From Platycnemis pennipes (Eukaryota > Arthropoda > Insecta > Odonata > Platycnemididae), in the NCBI GenBank assembly GCA_933228895.1, contig OW121848.1:96243470-96307469 (forward strand): DNA of 64,000 nucleotides, written 5' to 3'. The position numbers and the translations under genes were made by a program. This document shows, in pieces, positions 12,401-27,400 of the stretch; position 1 is the first letter of the stretch; each line of letters begins with the position of its first letter. The notes beneath the pieces are model-generated. The model worked only from the letters and a program-made list of their open reading frames with translations. It searched no databases and was not told the DNA's origin.

Positions 12401-15400
12401 GTATGCAAGATATGTATTATTCCATTCGAAATGTCGTTGACTTTCACTAAAGATATAAATCATTTTCAGTTGTTACCCGACGCAAAGATTAGGCTTAACA
12501 CAGGCTGATATACACAGCCACAATACAAAATCAAAGCTCACTCTAAATGTGACGCAATTTTCTAGAAGTTCTATAATAATGATTCCAGGCTCCCTACAAA
12601 TGGCCAAAAACGAAGGAAAATGCAGGCCTCGTATGAGATACATGGAACAGGTTGTGAGGGATGTAAAGGAGAGGAGTTACGTCAATATGAAGAGGCAGGC
12701 ATATAGAAGAATCGAGTGAAGGGCCTTGTCAAACCAATTCTATGATTGCTGACCGATGATGATGTTTGTTTTTGTATTGCTTTGAGATTCCTTTTTAAAT
12801 TCTGCTTGTGTTTCCGTAATCTTCCTTAACGAAGCCCATCACTTCATTGTTCCCGGGATGAATAAATATATTTTATCATTATCATCAAAGAATTGTAACA
12901 CTTGCATAAATGAACACTTATAGCGTTTGATCTTTACCAGTGTAAAATACCACATAATTTGCTGGATTTGTCTTTTTGTAATGAGTAATATGAACTTGGT
13001 CACGTAGGAGACACCAAGGTAGCCTAAAACAACTAAATGAATGTTCAACTACGGAAAAGAAAATGAAATTAAATTCTAGCTGTCGTACAAATAAAACCAA
13101 ACGATGCACCCATGCTTTCAGATGGGTGCAATGCTCTTTTTTAGTTAGCCGATATATTAAAATGTTCAAGGAATCCCTGAAAAATTTTGAAATGCTGCTT
13201 CATTGGCTAGTACTATTCTGTACTGATCATTCGCAGAGGCTAGGATTTCATCCCTAAGAATTTATTACTTAAGATTTATAACTTCAATGGGTGAAAAAAT
13301 AGTTGCTGCATGCACCTAACTCGCACAAAAGTCGCATCAAAATTTTCAAAGTAGATTTACAGAGCATATAATCACAGAAAACATCTCACAAAAAAGAGAA
13401 AGTTAACATTGGAGTTCCACTGAGTTTCATTAACTCATTGTCGGTAAAATTTGCAAGTTAGTTTCTTTTTTCTGCATTATATAGCAATTTCACTTAATAA
13501 ATTCTGAAGCTGCACGTTTAGCAAAAATCTCTATTCAAAACGGATACGTACACAAACGTGCACGCGAAAATTGTTGACAAGTTTACAAACGCAGTGATGG
13601 GGCGAGATTTCGATTGCGTTGCCCTAAAATTTCCTCACGGAAATCCTCCTCTCTGAAATGGAGTGAACATACCCTCATGTGCTGGGATATTTTTGTTGTC
13701 ACGCCGTATCTTCACATCGCAAAGTTTTTTTAAAGGTTCTTCCTTTGAAAACGAGTGAAACGAAACCTTAGGCGTAAATGCACTACTCTTGCACCCGAGC
13801 ACGGGATAATACTGCACAATCACAAAGCAACGCGCTTTCTCAACCAAGAAAGAACAAGCGTTTCAAACACAAACGGACGATAAACACCCGAGTCGGGGCA
13901 GGAAGGGTAGGTAAGCCCATTCGCATGTTTCCCACAAATATGCTGCATCGGTCACGTGACCTTCGCTGTGACGTTTATGGGCGGAGCCAAGTCCAGTCGT
14001 CCATTCATGGCAACAAAAGTGTCGTATCATAGGTTTAAATGGGGACCAAGTCAATGATATGTTTCAAGATTTCTCTTGCCATCCTATTCCCTCCGAGGCT
14101 TATGCTGGAGTCACATTCAGCAACCTCACCTTGCCACTCCATTTCTCTTTGGCTTGTGTTCAGGGTCAGTCACGATGGTTAGATTCACCCTAAAAACATT
14201 ATTCCTTAGATGTAGGCTGATATAATTGAGATTCACACATTGAAAGGAAATTCAAAGAAAAATCTTGATAAGTTTTTCTTCACCATGGTGTCTGCCTGTA
14301 ATGGAAAAGATTTCAATGCAAGCACATGCAGTTAAGGGAGAAAATTGTTTCTATGTTGAACACCTCAAGAAGAATGGTCACAATAGGCATCATTTTTATG
14401 CATCAACCGCAGATGTATGTACATAATTTAGCAGAAGCAGGGAGTTGTAGCATCTATTCCTGGCATTTCCATCATGTCCCATCCATCGCCTTGGGCTGTC
14501 ACTGAGTCCCAACCTTATCTCGTGTCTGGGCACCCTTTTGAACCTACAATATAACAATGTTTGTAGCCCCAATTTGCTCGCCTAGACCTTTGCGACCTTA
14601 GACTCCTGCATAACCATGGAGGTCAGAGAAGATCTGGAGGGATCTTGAGACATCAATTAGGGAATCCATTTAAACCTATGATACAATGCCCCCCTCTGAT
14701 GTTCTGTCTATACCTTGTAACCTTTGGCCTCACATAATCCTTGAAGGTCAAGAGAAGACAAGAAAGACCTGAGGACATTATCATTCACTTTGACAACCAT
14801 TTAAACCTGCGACACAGACTATGTCTAAGATATAATGCATTTGTTGCCCCAATTTGTGACCTTAGCTGTACCATTTCATGGGTCACAGTTTTTTCAAAAA
14901 CGAAAGTGATTCATTGTGTTCTTTGAGCCCAAAAACCGTACATTAAAGTGTTGTCAAAAAAATTCTGACTTTCTTATATCTCGATGTTTTTAACATTTAA
15001 ACTCCATAAAGCAAAATTTCATTTTCTTTTTGACTTTCATTCAGGGGTCAAAAAATCAAATTTTTACACTGCACAAAACATGCGACCTTTTCTATCCTTA
15101 TACCAAATTTCGTCTACAGAGACATCAAGTTGACACATTTTTCTTCTTCCATACTTAAAATAGCAGCCATACACAGAGCAGATATTAGCTATTAGTCAGG
15201 TATTAGCCGATGATGAACTGCATTTTTTCTTCAGTAACGAACCACTAATTTTCAGTGAAACACTCTTCACACTAAACTGTCGTGGTTAGTGATAAATCCA
15301 CTCTGCATTCTTTTTTTCAATCACTTGCTGAAGTTCAAACAATAATCCATATGATTTATGCATCGAAAAATACATAATAATTTACTTCCAAGGACCTGTC

Positions 15401-18400
15401 TTATTTTACATTCCATATCAGTAAATATTTTGCCCAATGTTTACTCAAAGGCTAATTCATAGCCATGTGACATCATGTCCTGATATTTTTCCAGCAAAAA
15501 ATAATACACATGCATTTCATAAATAGTTCAATGACTTACTTCTAACAGCTTCAACAAGACCTGGAAGTCGACTAGCTCCTTTTTCACCACCAAAGAGTGT
15601 ATCAGTTACATAAGAATCCAAATTTTCTTGAACCTGCATCCAAACAAAATGAAAATAAATATAAGGGATATCCTGAGGATCACAATCGTAGATTATTTAT
15701 CCCAGTGCATTATTTGTGAAAGAAAGGGGCAATTTGATACAGACTGTACTCAAGCTTACATATACCAGCATCATTTTTCAAACATTTGTTGTGTCACTTT
15801 GTAAAAATGCATATTAATGCACAAAGAACTTGTGCAAAATGTACAAATCACTGCGACTATCCCATAATTATTAGCAGTGAAATAGATAAACTTTGGCTAA
15901 GTTCATGCACTAAGTGTTTCACATTGACTTCTACATTAATTAAAATGTGCACATTACATGCAGATATTAAATAACTTTTGGGGCACATTATCCACATATC
16001 TAATGGGAGAGAAGCATCTAATAAGGTTCATTTATACATGCATAGATATTGCATCAATAAAGCTTTCTCCCCTTTCACTGTATGCTAAACTAACACTAGA
16101 TTCATAATTATTCTTAAGACATTAGTTTTATCAGGATATGACTGTTAAACCTTAACATGTCACTCAATCACAGCATGCACATAAAAGCATACTTAACAGT
16201 TTCACTTAGCCAAAAAGCTTTAACTACAGTAAAATTCCTCATTTACACTTTTGTGGAGTACAAGAGAAAAAAGTGTAAATCAAGGAAAAATGTAAATTGA
16301 GGGTACACATAACCTGAAAGTTTTACCAGAAAGCACACATCAATACATATTCATTTTGCCTAAATTAAGAAGTATTGATTATACTGTTCTAAATGTCTAT
16401 TTTTCCCATCCTTCCTCAACTGTTTGATCTGCCGTATCTTCCTTCATACACTTGAGCTCTAATTCCAGATTAATCCCTTTGTTTTGCATCAACCAGAGGC
16501 CCAACATCCCACTTCTTTATTCTCCCTTCTCGTTTTGAATATCACCTTCTGTTTTGTTACCTCTTATGGTCCAACTATGTACCTACATCTAGGAAACCAT
16601 ACAAGTTTTTCATGCTGTTCCTATATCTTTGTTAAACCATAGTATTATGTAACTAGTTAGTATCTCACTGTGACCCTCAGCATTTTCCTAGTGCAAGGTT
16701 TTGGTATCACTAAATAATTTTTGTTGGCACCATAATTCGATTATGTAAACATGTAAAATCCAGACGGGTCAAAGTTTAATCTCACATGCACGAAGACCAT
16801 GTTTAGATTATCAATAAAAGGATAGAGATAAGGGCAAATGAATTTCTAGGGAGTGGCCAGTCTGGATTTTACAAATGAAGGGCCACTGGGCCATATTCAG
16901 GAACTCAACTGCAGTCTCGCTTCCACTGATTGCATCCTAAAATCTCTACTTCAAGTCAAATTGGTGTGCAGATTCACCCTGCAAAGTTGGTATTACCAGC
17001 CTGTACACTGTTTTGAACCATTTCAAGGAGAATCTGTAAGCCCAAGGTTTAATTGTGTATTCCACAGGAAATATCTACCAGTTCCACTTCATCAAAAAGC
17101 TTTTAAGTACATGTATTCCTAAGTAAATATGGAGTTCCATGTGAATGATATTTTTATAGACAGGCATCATATGAGTAAATTAATACATTCAACACTGACT
17201 GACGTCAATCGATGTCAAATTGGTGCTATCCGCTGACTGTGGAAGTCAATTGACATCAGAGCTCGCATTACGCTCCTAAAGCCATTCTCGTGAGACACCA
17301 ACCACTAGAGCTTCCGTTCCAATGCTCAGTTGTCCAATAGCCTTCCAAGTGTGTGCAGTGGTCGTAGCCAGACTAGCATCCTTCTAGGAGCGATGTTGCA
17401 TCCCTCGTTTAAAAAAGGTAATTGTGTTTTTTATACATATTTTTAATATTTATTTTGCACTTGCTACGAGTTGGTTTATGTAAATTAAAATTTATACTTA
17501 TTTACGTAATTCCTGACGTAGAGAATTCCTGACAAGAGAACGAAGGGCGTCTTAAAACGTCGCTAGGGCCAGGTAGGCAGAAAAGGTCAAAGGTGTCATA
17601 AAGCACCTTTCCTCGTGGGTCTGAAGACCCTTCCTCGGCTTAGAGGCAGGGATTATCTCGACCCTTCTTCACAGCGCGAGCCTCACTATCGGCAGTTGTT
17701 CGCGGTCACTTGTTTTGTTTATGCAGTGGGAAAACCAAAATAATATTTGTTTCTTAATAGCATTATTGAGTTCCAGAAGTTAATTCCTTATGTTTTTTTG
17801 AATCTCTAGAAATTTTAAACGGAACTCTAACGTTATTATTAACAGAATTCACTTGTCAATGAGACTTCAAACCGATTTTGGAGAATTTTTCATTGCATGT
17901 GAGGAACTAAGACGTATGTTTTTTTTTTATGATTTGACGATAAGGTAGTACCGATATTTTTCCCTCCGTTTTACTTGTTTATGAACATATATTGGAAAAC
18001 AACCGTAATGGTAATACCACGTGACATACCGTGAAATCTATTATATCTACATTATAGGCTGAAAATCCCACTGAAGGGTGTGCTTTATGCTAACATTAGC
18101 AGTCAATAAACTTTACTTTCTTGTAACTGAATCTTTTTGGTGTAACTGCCATTCAGCTATAAAAAGTATCTTTAAATCTGAAAAGCATTCAAATTTGTTG
18201 TGTGATGTGGCAAAGAGTGATCATTATGTTGTAATCATTTATGTTAAAACTAGAAGAAAACCGCATGCGTGCTTGATGGAGTATTGGGAGGTTCAATAAA
18301 TAATTGCTAGGCAGAAAAATCTCGCGCTACCATTGCGAATATATTTACATAAAAATATTTCCTGATGAAGGTGTAGCACCAAAAAAAGTGCATGTGCTTT

Positions 18401-21400
18401 TATATAAAACATGGGTATGGTTGGATTATGCGCGGACGTCTTCTAATGCGAAACAACACAAATAATTATTATTGTAACCATTGATATGTCTATTGTGCTA
18501 AATATCTTAATATTAACATTAGAATTTCGTTTAAAATCTCTAAATGGTATTTATAACAACAGGAATTTATTTCTGTATTAACCCCCACTTAAAGTCTTAC
18601 TATTATTTATTTAACAAAAATCACTGAATTAAAAATAGTTGACAGCGGACACAGGCCAAGGTGGGTTCTCATTTGGAAAAGGACGAAGATAATCTCTGGT
18701 CAGTGGCCGAGGAAAGGGTCGGGAACCCCGCTGGGTCCGGTCCCAAAGCGGGGGAAAGACATACCTGCTCGAAGCCTTGCTTCAAGAGAGCTTCGTGCAT
18801 GGAGTGGCGAAATATTCTAGAGGAACCCGTGAGATGGAAAGCATTTTCCTGCGTAGGACTCCGGTGCGAAAGGGTTAAGAAGCGAGTTCGAGAGAGCAGT
18901 ACGAGATCTGAAGAATATAAAGGTGCCTGGAGAGGACAAAATCAGTGGAGAAATGATCAAAGCACTTGATGATAAAGCAAACGACACCCTGTATGGCATT
19001 ATCAGAGACTAAGCTGTCTTACTACTCTATATAGACTACGGAAAGCTGCCGGAAGATTTCAAGAGGAGTGTCATGGTCGCAATACCCAAGAAAATGAGGG
19101 CAGAGAAATACAAGGACCACCAAACCTTGAGCCTAGAGTCACATGGCTCCAAAATTATGACTCAAATAATCAGCAGAAGAATTGAGAGGAAAATAGAAGA
19201 AAACTTGTCGAATAACCAGTTTGGATTTAGGAAGAACAAGGGAACCAGAGAGACAATACTCTGCCTGAGAATACTGGCTGAAAAAAATGATCCATGTGAA
19301 CAAACCATTGTGCGTAGCATTCATAGACTTAGAGAAGCCCTTCGACAATGTCAAATGGAATAGGATGTTCAACATAATGGAAAAACTTGGAATAGACTAC
19401 AATGACAGAAGAATTATCTACCAGCTCTACAAGAATCAGACCGCCACTCTACGTATGGAGGATGGAAGTAAAATGGAGGCTCGAATTAACAAAGGGGTCA
19501 GACAAGGATGCAACATGTCCCCAGCCCTCTTCAACATGTATATGGAAGAAGCAATTAAAGAATTAGAAGAAAAGGGAATTAAAGGAATCAAGGTGAATGG
19601 AGAAGAAATCAATAAGTTATGATTTACAGATGATATCGCTATCCTAGCAGAGAAAGAAGAAGACCTTCAAACCTTGATAAATGTAATCGAAGAAATATTT
19701 CAACAACACAATATGAAACCCAATAAGAAAACCAAAGTGTTTGTATGCGGAAGAGAGAAAGTGGAAGTCGATGTCCGCCTCAAAGGATAGAGATTAGAGC
19801 AAGTGGACTTATTCACCTACCTGGGCAGCAGTATTACATGGGATGGAAGGAGTAAAACGGACATCAAGTGCAGAATAGCCCCAGCAAGAAGGCATTCATG
19901 GACAAGAGGCAGCTTCTATGTTTAAAGAACATTAGATTGGAGACAAGGAAACAGTATGTTAAAACATTCGTATGGGCTGTGGCATTATATAGATCAGAAA
20001 CATGGACCATTGGGAAAGCTGGTCAGAAAAGAATTGAAGCCTTCGAAACCTGGTGTAGGAGGATACTTAAAATCAAATGGACCGATAAAGTGAGAAACAA
20101 GGAGGTATACAGAAGAGCAAAAGAAGAAAAGAGATTGTGGAGCACTATACGACAAAGGAGAACAAGATGGCTTGGGCACACCCTTAGACACAACAAATAT
20201 GTGCAAAACATAACGGAAGGAAAACTCGAAGGGTAAGTGCCACAAGGACAACCGAAAGACAAATACTTAGGACAAGTGAAGAAGGATCTGGGGAAGAAGA
20301 ACTATAGGGAGGTAAAGGTATTGGCATTGAACACGGAGGAGAGGAGGGCTGCAGTAAACCAATCCTAGGATTGAAATACTTGATGATGATGAATAGATTC
20401 AGTGTCATCATTGTGTTAACTCGGGCCGGCAGCAACAAGGAATGTGGAGGAAAAGGAAAGGGACCTCCAAAGAAAGGAGTTTCCAGAAAGGGTATGTGGG
20501 TTGTATCTCCCGTTATTGCTTCTACATCTACGTAATACCCTGTGAGGCACCACGAGAGTGTGTGGCAGGGGATGAAGATCACCAAACATGCACTATTGAC
20601 ATGCAACTAGGATATTTGCATGGTTTGCATGCCCTGAGCATTGAAACAGCATTTGATTCCATCGTTTTCTGAAGGGGTCGTCTTATATTTCGTATTTACA
20701 TGAAATGTAATCAACATAAGTATGGAATCAAATGTTACATGATGACCGGGGGTAAAGGGTCAGTGACTTCAGGTTGGAACAAGGGCAGAATATGCCTATG
20801 GACAACCAAGACCGTCATGCGTGGTGAAGAGCCACATCCTCCTCGAGGTGCCTCTGCTTTTGCTGAACATGACTGATCTAGACCTGGCGGTCAATAAACA
20901 GCTCCCATCACCATGGTGCATCTCTTTGCTAAGGGTGATCGCATCTGCGGGAAGGTGGGTAAGAAGTCGCTAACAGAGAGACTCCGGATACTGGGCGACC
21001 TCAGGTTTTATTTAGCCTTACCCATGCATGTAGGGCTCTGCATGGGCGGATACCATATTTCCCTAGCTACTCGTGGGACCAAACTTTGAACCCTTAAACA
21101 ATACTATGGAGGGCGCTGAGAGGTGCACTCTTCACATTGACTCTTGTAGTCCGTCTTCTTCCTTGGGGAATGCTATACCGGTGGAGAGCCCTGATGTGAT
21201 CCCAGTCAGCACGCACCCTCTACTACCTTAACCTTGCCTGTAGGGGTTCCTTCTGGGAGACCCACACATCCCAGTTGCCCCTTGTACCCTCCGTGGAGAG
21301 AGGAGGATGACATCCTTTTCAACCTCTCAGGGCCCACCTTCAAGGAGGCACCGAGCCTGGTCTCCCCCATGGGGGTAGAGTCTGACTCGGGAGCCCCTGT

Positions 21401-24400
21401 GGGTAGTGGCCTAAGGGAAGGCTCCATATCCCCTCGAAGAGAAGGAGATAAGAGAGGAAGAAGATGTGGGTGGGGCCGAACCATGGCTGGCATAGCCATG
21501 CTTCAGGCCAACCTACAACACAGTAAGGCTGCCTCAGGGGTTCTGCAAAGGATCCTCTCTGAAGTTATGGTCAAAATAGCTCTGATTCAGGAACCCTGGG
21601 CTTTCCAGGGAAGAGTCAGGGGCCTGAGCATGACAGGGGGAAAAATATATTGTACCACTGTTGATAGGCCTAGATCTTGTATCTATGTGAATGGGATAAG
21701 TGCTTTGCATCTATCAGAATTTACCACTAGGGATCAGACAGCAGTTCTGCTGACCCTGGGGGAAGGTGAGAACAGGAGGAGGGTGGTCACCTGCTCCTCC
21801 TACCTGCCATATGATGCACCGGCCCTGCCACCATCGAATGAGATGGAGAGGCTGGTGAGTCACTGTAAGACCAACAAGTGGAATCTTCTGACCGGTTGTG
21901 ATGCTAACTCGCAACACATTGTGTGGGGGAGTGGAAGTGTCAACGGAAGGTGAGAGACACTGTTGGAGTATCTTATGTCTACAAGAGTTACAAATACTCA
22001 ATAAAGGATCACAACCTACCTTTGCAAACAGAATTAGGCAGGAGGTGATAGATATTACACTGTGCACCAGTTCTCTGCTACACAGGATTGATGGGTGGAG
22101 TGTCAGGGGAGATAACTTTGTCCGACCACAGACACATAATCTTCACTCTTTTAGAATCCAATCACAGGGAAATAACATATAGGAACCCCAGGACTACCAA
22201 CTGGGGACTATATCGAGAAAGACTGGGAGCTGCCCATGCGGGGGCACCTCAGTGCAAGTTTAGAAATGTGGATGAGGTAGATGCTGCTGTTGATTATCTA
22301 CAGAGAAGCATCATCACATCCTACGAAAACAACTGCCCCCTAAGGACCAGGAAGGAAGGGTGTAAATTACCATAGTGGGGAGCAGAATTAAAGTCTCCGG
22401 ATAGAGACGAGGAAACTCTTTAATAAAGCAAGGAGGACAAGAATGCCTCGGGATTGGGAAAACTTTAAGGTTGCCCAACGGAGGTACAAAGCAGCAATCA
22501 AGCGCTGTAAAAGGGAGTCATGGAGGGGCTTCTGTGAGAGCGTAGAGACTTTTCCGCAGATGGCGAGATTCATAAGATCCTATCGAAAGACTCGGGAAGC
22601 AGGGGTGGGTTCTCTGCTGCTTCCCTTGGGAGACGTCACGTCTTCCGACAAGGAAGCGCTAAAGCTGATCCTGGAGTCCCACTTTCCAGGCTCCAGGGAG
22701 TTGAGGGAGATGCATCATGGGAGGAATCCCATCCATCCGGCTAACACGGAATGGAGACTTTCCTCCAGCATCGTGATGTACACAGTTACAAAATGGGCAA
22801 TCATGAGTTTTAGCCCCTTTAAGGCTACTGGGGAGGATGGGGTATTTCCTGCACTCCTTCAGGAAGGGCAGGACTTGCTCCTCCTTCCAATGGTAAGAAT
22901 ATTTCGCTCCTGCCTGGCTTATGGATGTTCCAAAAGCCTGGAGGGTCACCAAGGTCGTTTTCATACTCAAACCAGGTACGACAGACTACACAAGAGCAGA
23001 CTCCTTTCGAGGAATCAGTCACCTGTCTTTTCTACTGAAGACACTAGAAAAGATAGTGGACAGGTACATAAGGGATGGGCCATTAAGGGATCACCCCCTA
23101 CACCTGTATCAACATGCCTACCAGAAGGGAAAATCCGTGGAGACAGTGCTCCACAATATTGTTAGCAGGATTGAGGTAGTGCTGGAATATGGAATGTACG
23201 GACTGGGGGCATTTCTTGATGTCGGGGGAGCATTTAATAACACGTCCTTCGATCAAATCTGCATTGCTTCAGGAAGGCATGGTATCCATGCTCACATTGT
23301 GAGCTGGATTAGATACATGTTGGAAGAAAGAACTGTCAAAGTAGTCTTGAGAGACAGTTCAATGAAGGTAGCTGTGACTCGAGGCTGCTCTCAGGGAGGA
23401 GTGTTATCTCCACTCCTCTGGAATATGGTAGTCGACAGTCTTATTTTAAAATTGAATAGGACTGGCGCATACACTCAAGGGTACGCAGATGATGCATACA
23501 CTCAAGGGTACGCAGATGATGTGGCTATACTCATCACTGGAAAGTACCTTGATACTGTCTCTGGACTCATTCAGAAAGCCCTGGATAAGGCAACGAGTTG
23601 GCGTGCAGAAACAGGGCTGTCTGTAAATCCGGATAAAACTAAGCTTGTATTGTTTACCAATTGAAGGAAAATGGAATTCTTTAGACCTTCCTCTTTGCAG
23701 GGAAAGGTTTTATATCCCTCACTATCGGTCAAGTATCTTGGGGCTGTTCTGGACTCCAAGCTTAACTGGGGAGAGCATTTGGAGACCAAGGCAAAGAAAG
23801 CCTGTGCCTCCTTATGGATTTGTAGGAGGGCCCTTGGTAAAACATGGGGACTTCTGCTAAAAGCCATTAGTTGGATTTATATGGAAGTCATTAAACCTAG
23901 TTTCTTGTACTGCTCTATAGTTTGGTGGAAGAGAGTCTGGCTGAAAACTGCTGGGAACAAACTGAACCACCTTCAACGAATGGCCTGTATGGGCATTTCA
24001 GGGGCTATGAGAACAACCTCAACTCTGGCACTGGAAACGCTTCTGAACCTTGCTCCACTCCATGTGGAAGCAGAGGTGCAAGTAAGGACAGCAGCATACC
24101 ATCTCAAATGTATGGGACAGTGGTATGACAAAGGAAGTTCCTATGGTCACAGACAAGTTTGGACAGAGCTCATGAATTCGAGTCCCATCCTTGGGATTGG
24201 CAGTGAGGATATGATAGCCAGGTTCAACCAATCACCACCTACTTCAAAACCCACTTCCCGGATAGGGAACAGTGGGCTAGAGGAAAGGGGAAAGAACTTC
24301 ATTCTGGGGCCGAGATATGGTAGATGGATGGCTCTAGGAAAGAAGGAAGAGCGGGAACAGGGGTCTACAACTGTAGCACACCAAGGAAGCTCTCAATCCC

Positions 24401-27400
24401 TTTGGGAAAATATGCTACGGTGTTCCAGGCAGAGGTATATGAACTTCTGACTTGCGCATGCTATTAAGGAGATCGGGATGTTTAACATACCGATACACAT
24501 ATGCACGGATAGTCAGGCAGCTTTCAAGGCACTGACATCACCATGGTGCAAATCCAGCTGCTGCACGAGTGTCGTGAGGCACTCAATGATATAGGCAGAT
24601 GCGTCAAGGTGGAACTTTTCCGGGTGCCTTGTCAAGCAGGCATATCTGGAAATGAGATGGCTGATGAGCTGGCAAGGGCCGGTACCAGCCGAAATCCGAT
24701 TGGGCCAGAGCCAATCATACCTATTGCTACATCAATAGGGATAGCAGAAATTAGAATGTGGGGCTTAGCCCGGCATTCTGAGATCTGACCAAATACACCA
24801 AGTCTTAGACAGGCCAAACTACACATAGGAGAACCTAGGCCTGGGCTTGCCAAAAGACTCCTGTCACTAAACAGGGGTCAGTTACGAATGGTAGTGGGAC
24901 TCCTCACGGGGCACTAGGTGATGAGGCACCTGCACCTCCTGGGAATTGTAGATTCACCTAGATGCAGATGGTGCGAAGAAGGGGATGAAACTACATCCCA
25001 CATATTATGCGAGTGCCCTGTTGTGATGAGGACTCGAAACAGGTACCTGGGGTCTCCATTTTTGAAACCCAGGGAGATATGGAAAATCCCCATAGGGGAC
25101 CTGTTGGCCTTTAGCAAGACGATTGGCCTTTATGGGTGATTTCCTTAGAAGGGTGATTGGAACAATGGGCCAATAGGTCTAAGTGCCTCGAGGCCTCCCT
25201 GGAGGAACTCCACCGTAAAACAATCTAATCTAACAATCTAATCTACATACTGACCGAGCCATCTGGATTAGTGTTAAGATTGCTTGTATATACTGGGTCC
25301 TTTAATTCATATGTAGGCAGGCAGGGACATGTCGGCAATGTTGTATGGAAATTGATGGAAGGAAGGTTGGACACTGGACTATCTCTTTTCATGGATAATT
25401 ATTACAATAGTGTTGACTGGGCCCACCACTAACTTGAGCGAAGGACCTATTGTACAGGAAATCTTAGAGCTAACCGGAAGAGGACTCCATCTGACCTCGT
25501 AGCAACAAAACCGAAACGTGGTGAGGTAGTGGATGTATTCAGTACCGAAGGAGTCTGCTTTATGAAGTGGAGGGATAAGCGTGACGTACTGAAGATCAGC
25601 TCCGAATGGGTGGCCAAGTGGCAATGTCTGTCGTCAGCGAGGAGGTGGTGTCACTTCCAAACCGGAGGCCATTGCTTGGTACAATGAGTCAATGAGTGGC
25701 ATTGATCACTATGATCAAATAATGTCGTATTATCCGATTGAGCGTAAGACTCTGAAATGGTACAAGAAGCTTGGGATCCACATACCTTATTTTGGTTAAT
25801 AGCTATTTCCTTTACTGTAAAACTCATCCTAAAATCTCTTTCTACGATTTCCACCTATCCATTATAAAAACTCTTCTGACTCCTTTATACTCAGAACCAA
25901 TCCCTCGTTCCTCTCCCATCCTCTCTCTCAATAGTGATAGCTCTCAATTGTGACATTAATAACACAAGTGTAAAAAAATAGTTTGTATAAATTGAATTGA
26001 ATTTATGAAACCTAAGTATATTTAATTTTCTATGTATGCAACCTATGTACTTTGTATATATGTAACCTATGTAATTTATAAATAGTAAAATGTACCTATG
26101 TTTTCTGAAATTTAACCTCCATATATGACTATTGTCGTTACTTACATTTGTGTTAGGAGAGATCGGAATTCCTGTCAGTAGTGTCTTTGGTCACAATCCT
26201 CATAGCCTGGGGCTCAAAACTAGATGAAGGCTTTTTGGTAACTGATGTATCCAAAGAGTGTGGGTGAGTCCAAGAAATGTTCTCATTTAGGAACTTCGAG
26301 TATCATCACAGGTTCCCCAGGGAAGATAATTTTCCCCATGCCATCATCATTCAATCCTAAGATTGGTTGACTGCAGTACTTCCCTATCTAATGCTAGTTC
26401 CCGCACTCCTTTCGTGAAATTCATGCGAATTTGGGATCATTACGGGGTGATCTCTAACATCTAGGATTATGCGGACTTCCAGGCTGACCAATGATTGCGA
26501 TAAATTAGTTTTTCATTAATATTAACATTCTTTTCCGTATCTCGCTGAGGAAACCTGAGACATACCGGTAAATATTGGCTCAGATTTCTTCATTTATTTT
26601 CTATTCCATGTCAAAATAATAAAATATTTTTGATCATTTTTGTAAACTTTTCTTAGAGCTAGGGTAATTCTCTTCCATCATTATGCATTAATTGCTCCTC
26701 TTTATGTGCCCTATGAAAATGAAAATCATAAAAAGTGGAAGTAAATGGGTTACAAATATGATATAGTTACCATTTGAAACAAAAGAAATTTTATTTTACG
26801 AAGCCAATCATGATGTTGTAGGTAATATTTACCGAGTTCATGAATTTGTATTCACTCACTCAATCTTGTCAACCCAAAGGTTGGTTTGATGAATAAATGA
26901 ATTCGTGTGGAAACACCAAGTATTTATAGTGTTCAACATAAACGACATTCAAAGAAAGGATAAGGAGAGCTGTTCCGATACAAGAAGTGGGTATGCAGTC
27001 ACGCATGTCACAACGGGAGTTGCAATCCAGTGGCGGCGGACGTGGATCGACATCAAAAATTAAAATTGCGATTTTGCATTAAATTCTTTTTCCCAATTTT
27101 TTCACAATCAATTATTGAATGTGGATATGAATACAATTAAAAATGAAAAAAAGTATCCAGTCACGGGCAAAAATTACAAATCTTATCACTGCGTAAAAAG
27201 TGTTAAAATTTATCTCTAAAACAGGCATCCAAAAATTCTAAAAAAAATCAGCTACCCTAATATACTTTCTAAAAGATATAATATTACAATAAGGTCCTAG
27301 TACTTTTGATGTGGAATGCAGCAGAGCAGCCAACGCTAGCTGAGATGGCGAATAAACTAAACATGCATCAGTCCAAAGGCAACGATCTAAGAATTCCTCC

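Larger units (their letters stand above)
10556..15539 (-). other. Cyclin H intron 5
   Basis: A 5-kb intron. It contains a perfect 14-bp hairpin at 11057-11088, a LINE tail at 12590-12775 and a degenerate tandem repeat at 14556-14880. Two GC-richer stretches (about 12000-12300 and 13560-14050) share short words such as GTTTCCCACAAAT in opposite orientation but hold no supported gene. Confidence 0.6.
20740..25242 (+). mobile_element. Non-LTR retrotransposon of LOA/R1 type, nearly full length, inactive
   Basis: A 4.5-kb element with an APE-type endonuclease, reverse transcriptase, RNase H and a C-terminal zinc knuckle, broken by stops and shifts. The domain order and RNase H point to the LOA/I/R1 group. 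The 5' limit is set where GC-rich element sequence starts and is approximate. The 3' end is a short repeated tail (CAATCTAATCTAA repeats, about 25215-25242), a common LINE ending. A piggyBac fragment starts directly after it, so this LINE probably inserted into that element. Confidence 0.88.

Noticed and set aside
12000..14050. Possible inverted promoter-like pair (GTTTCCCACAAAT, CGTCCATT, GGGCGGAGC words)
   Set aside because: Only short shared words with different order and spacing. This is not enough for a repeat or promoter call.
20184..20606. 140-codon minus-strand ORF
   Set aside because: It is the antisense of a LINE 3' end and its tail, with no domain.
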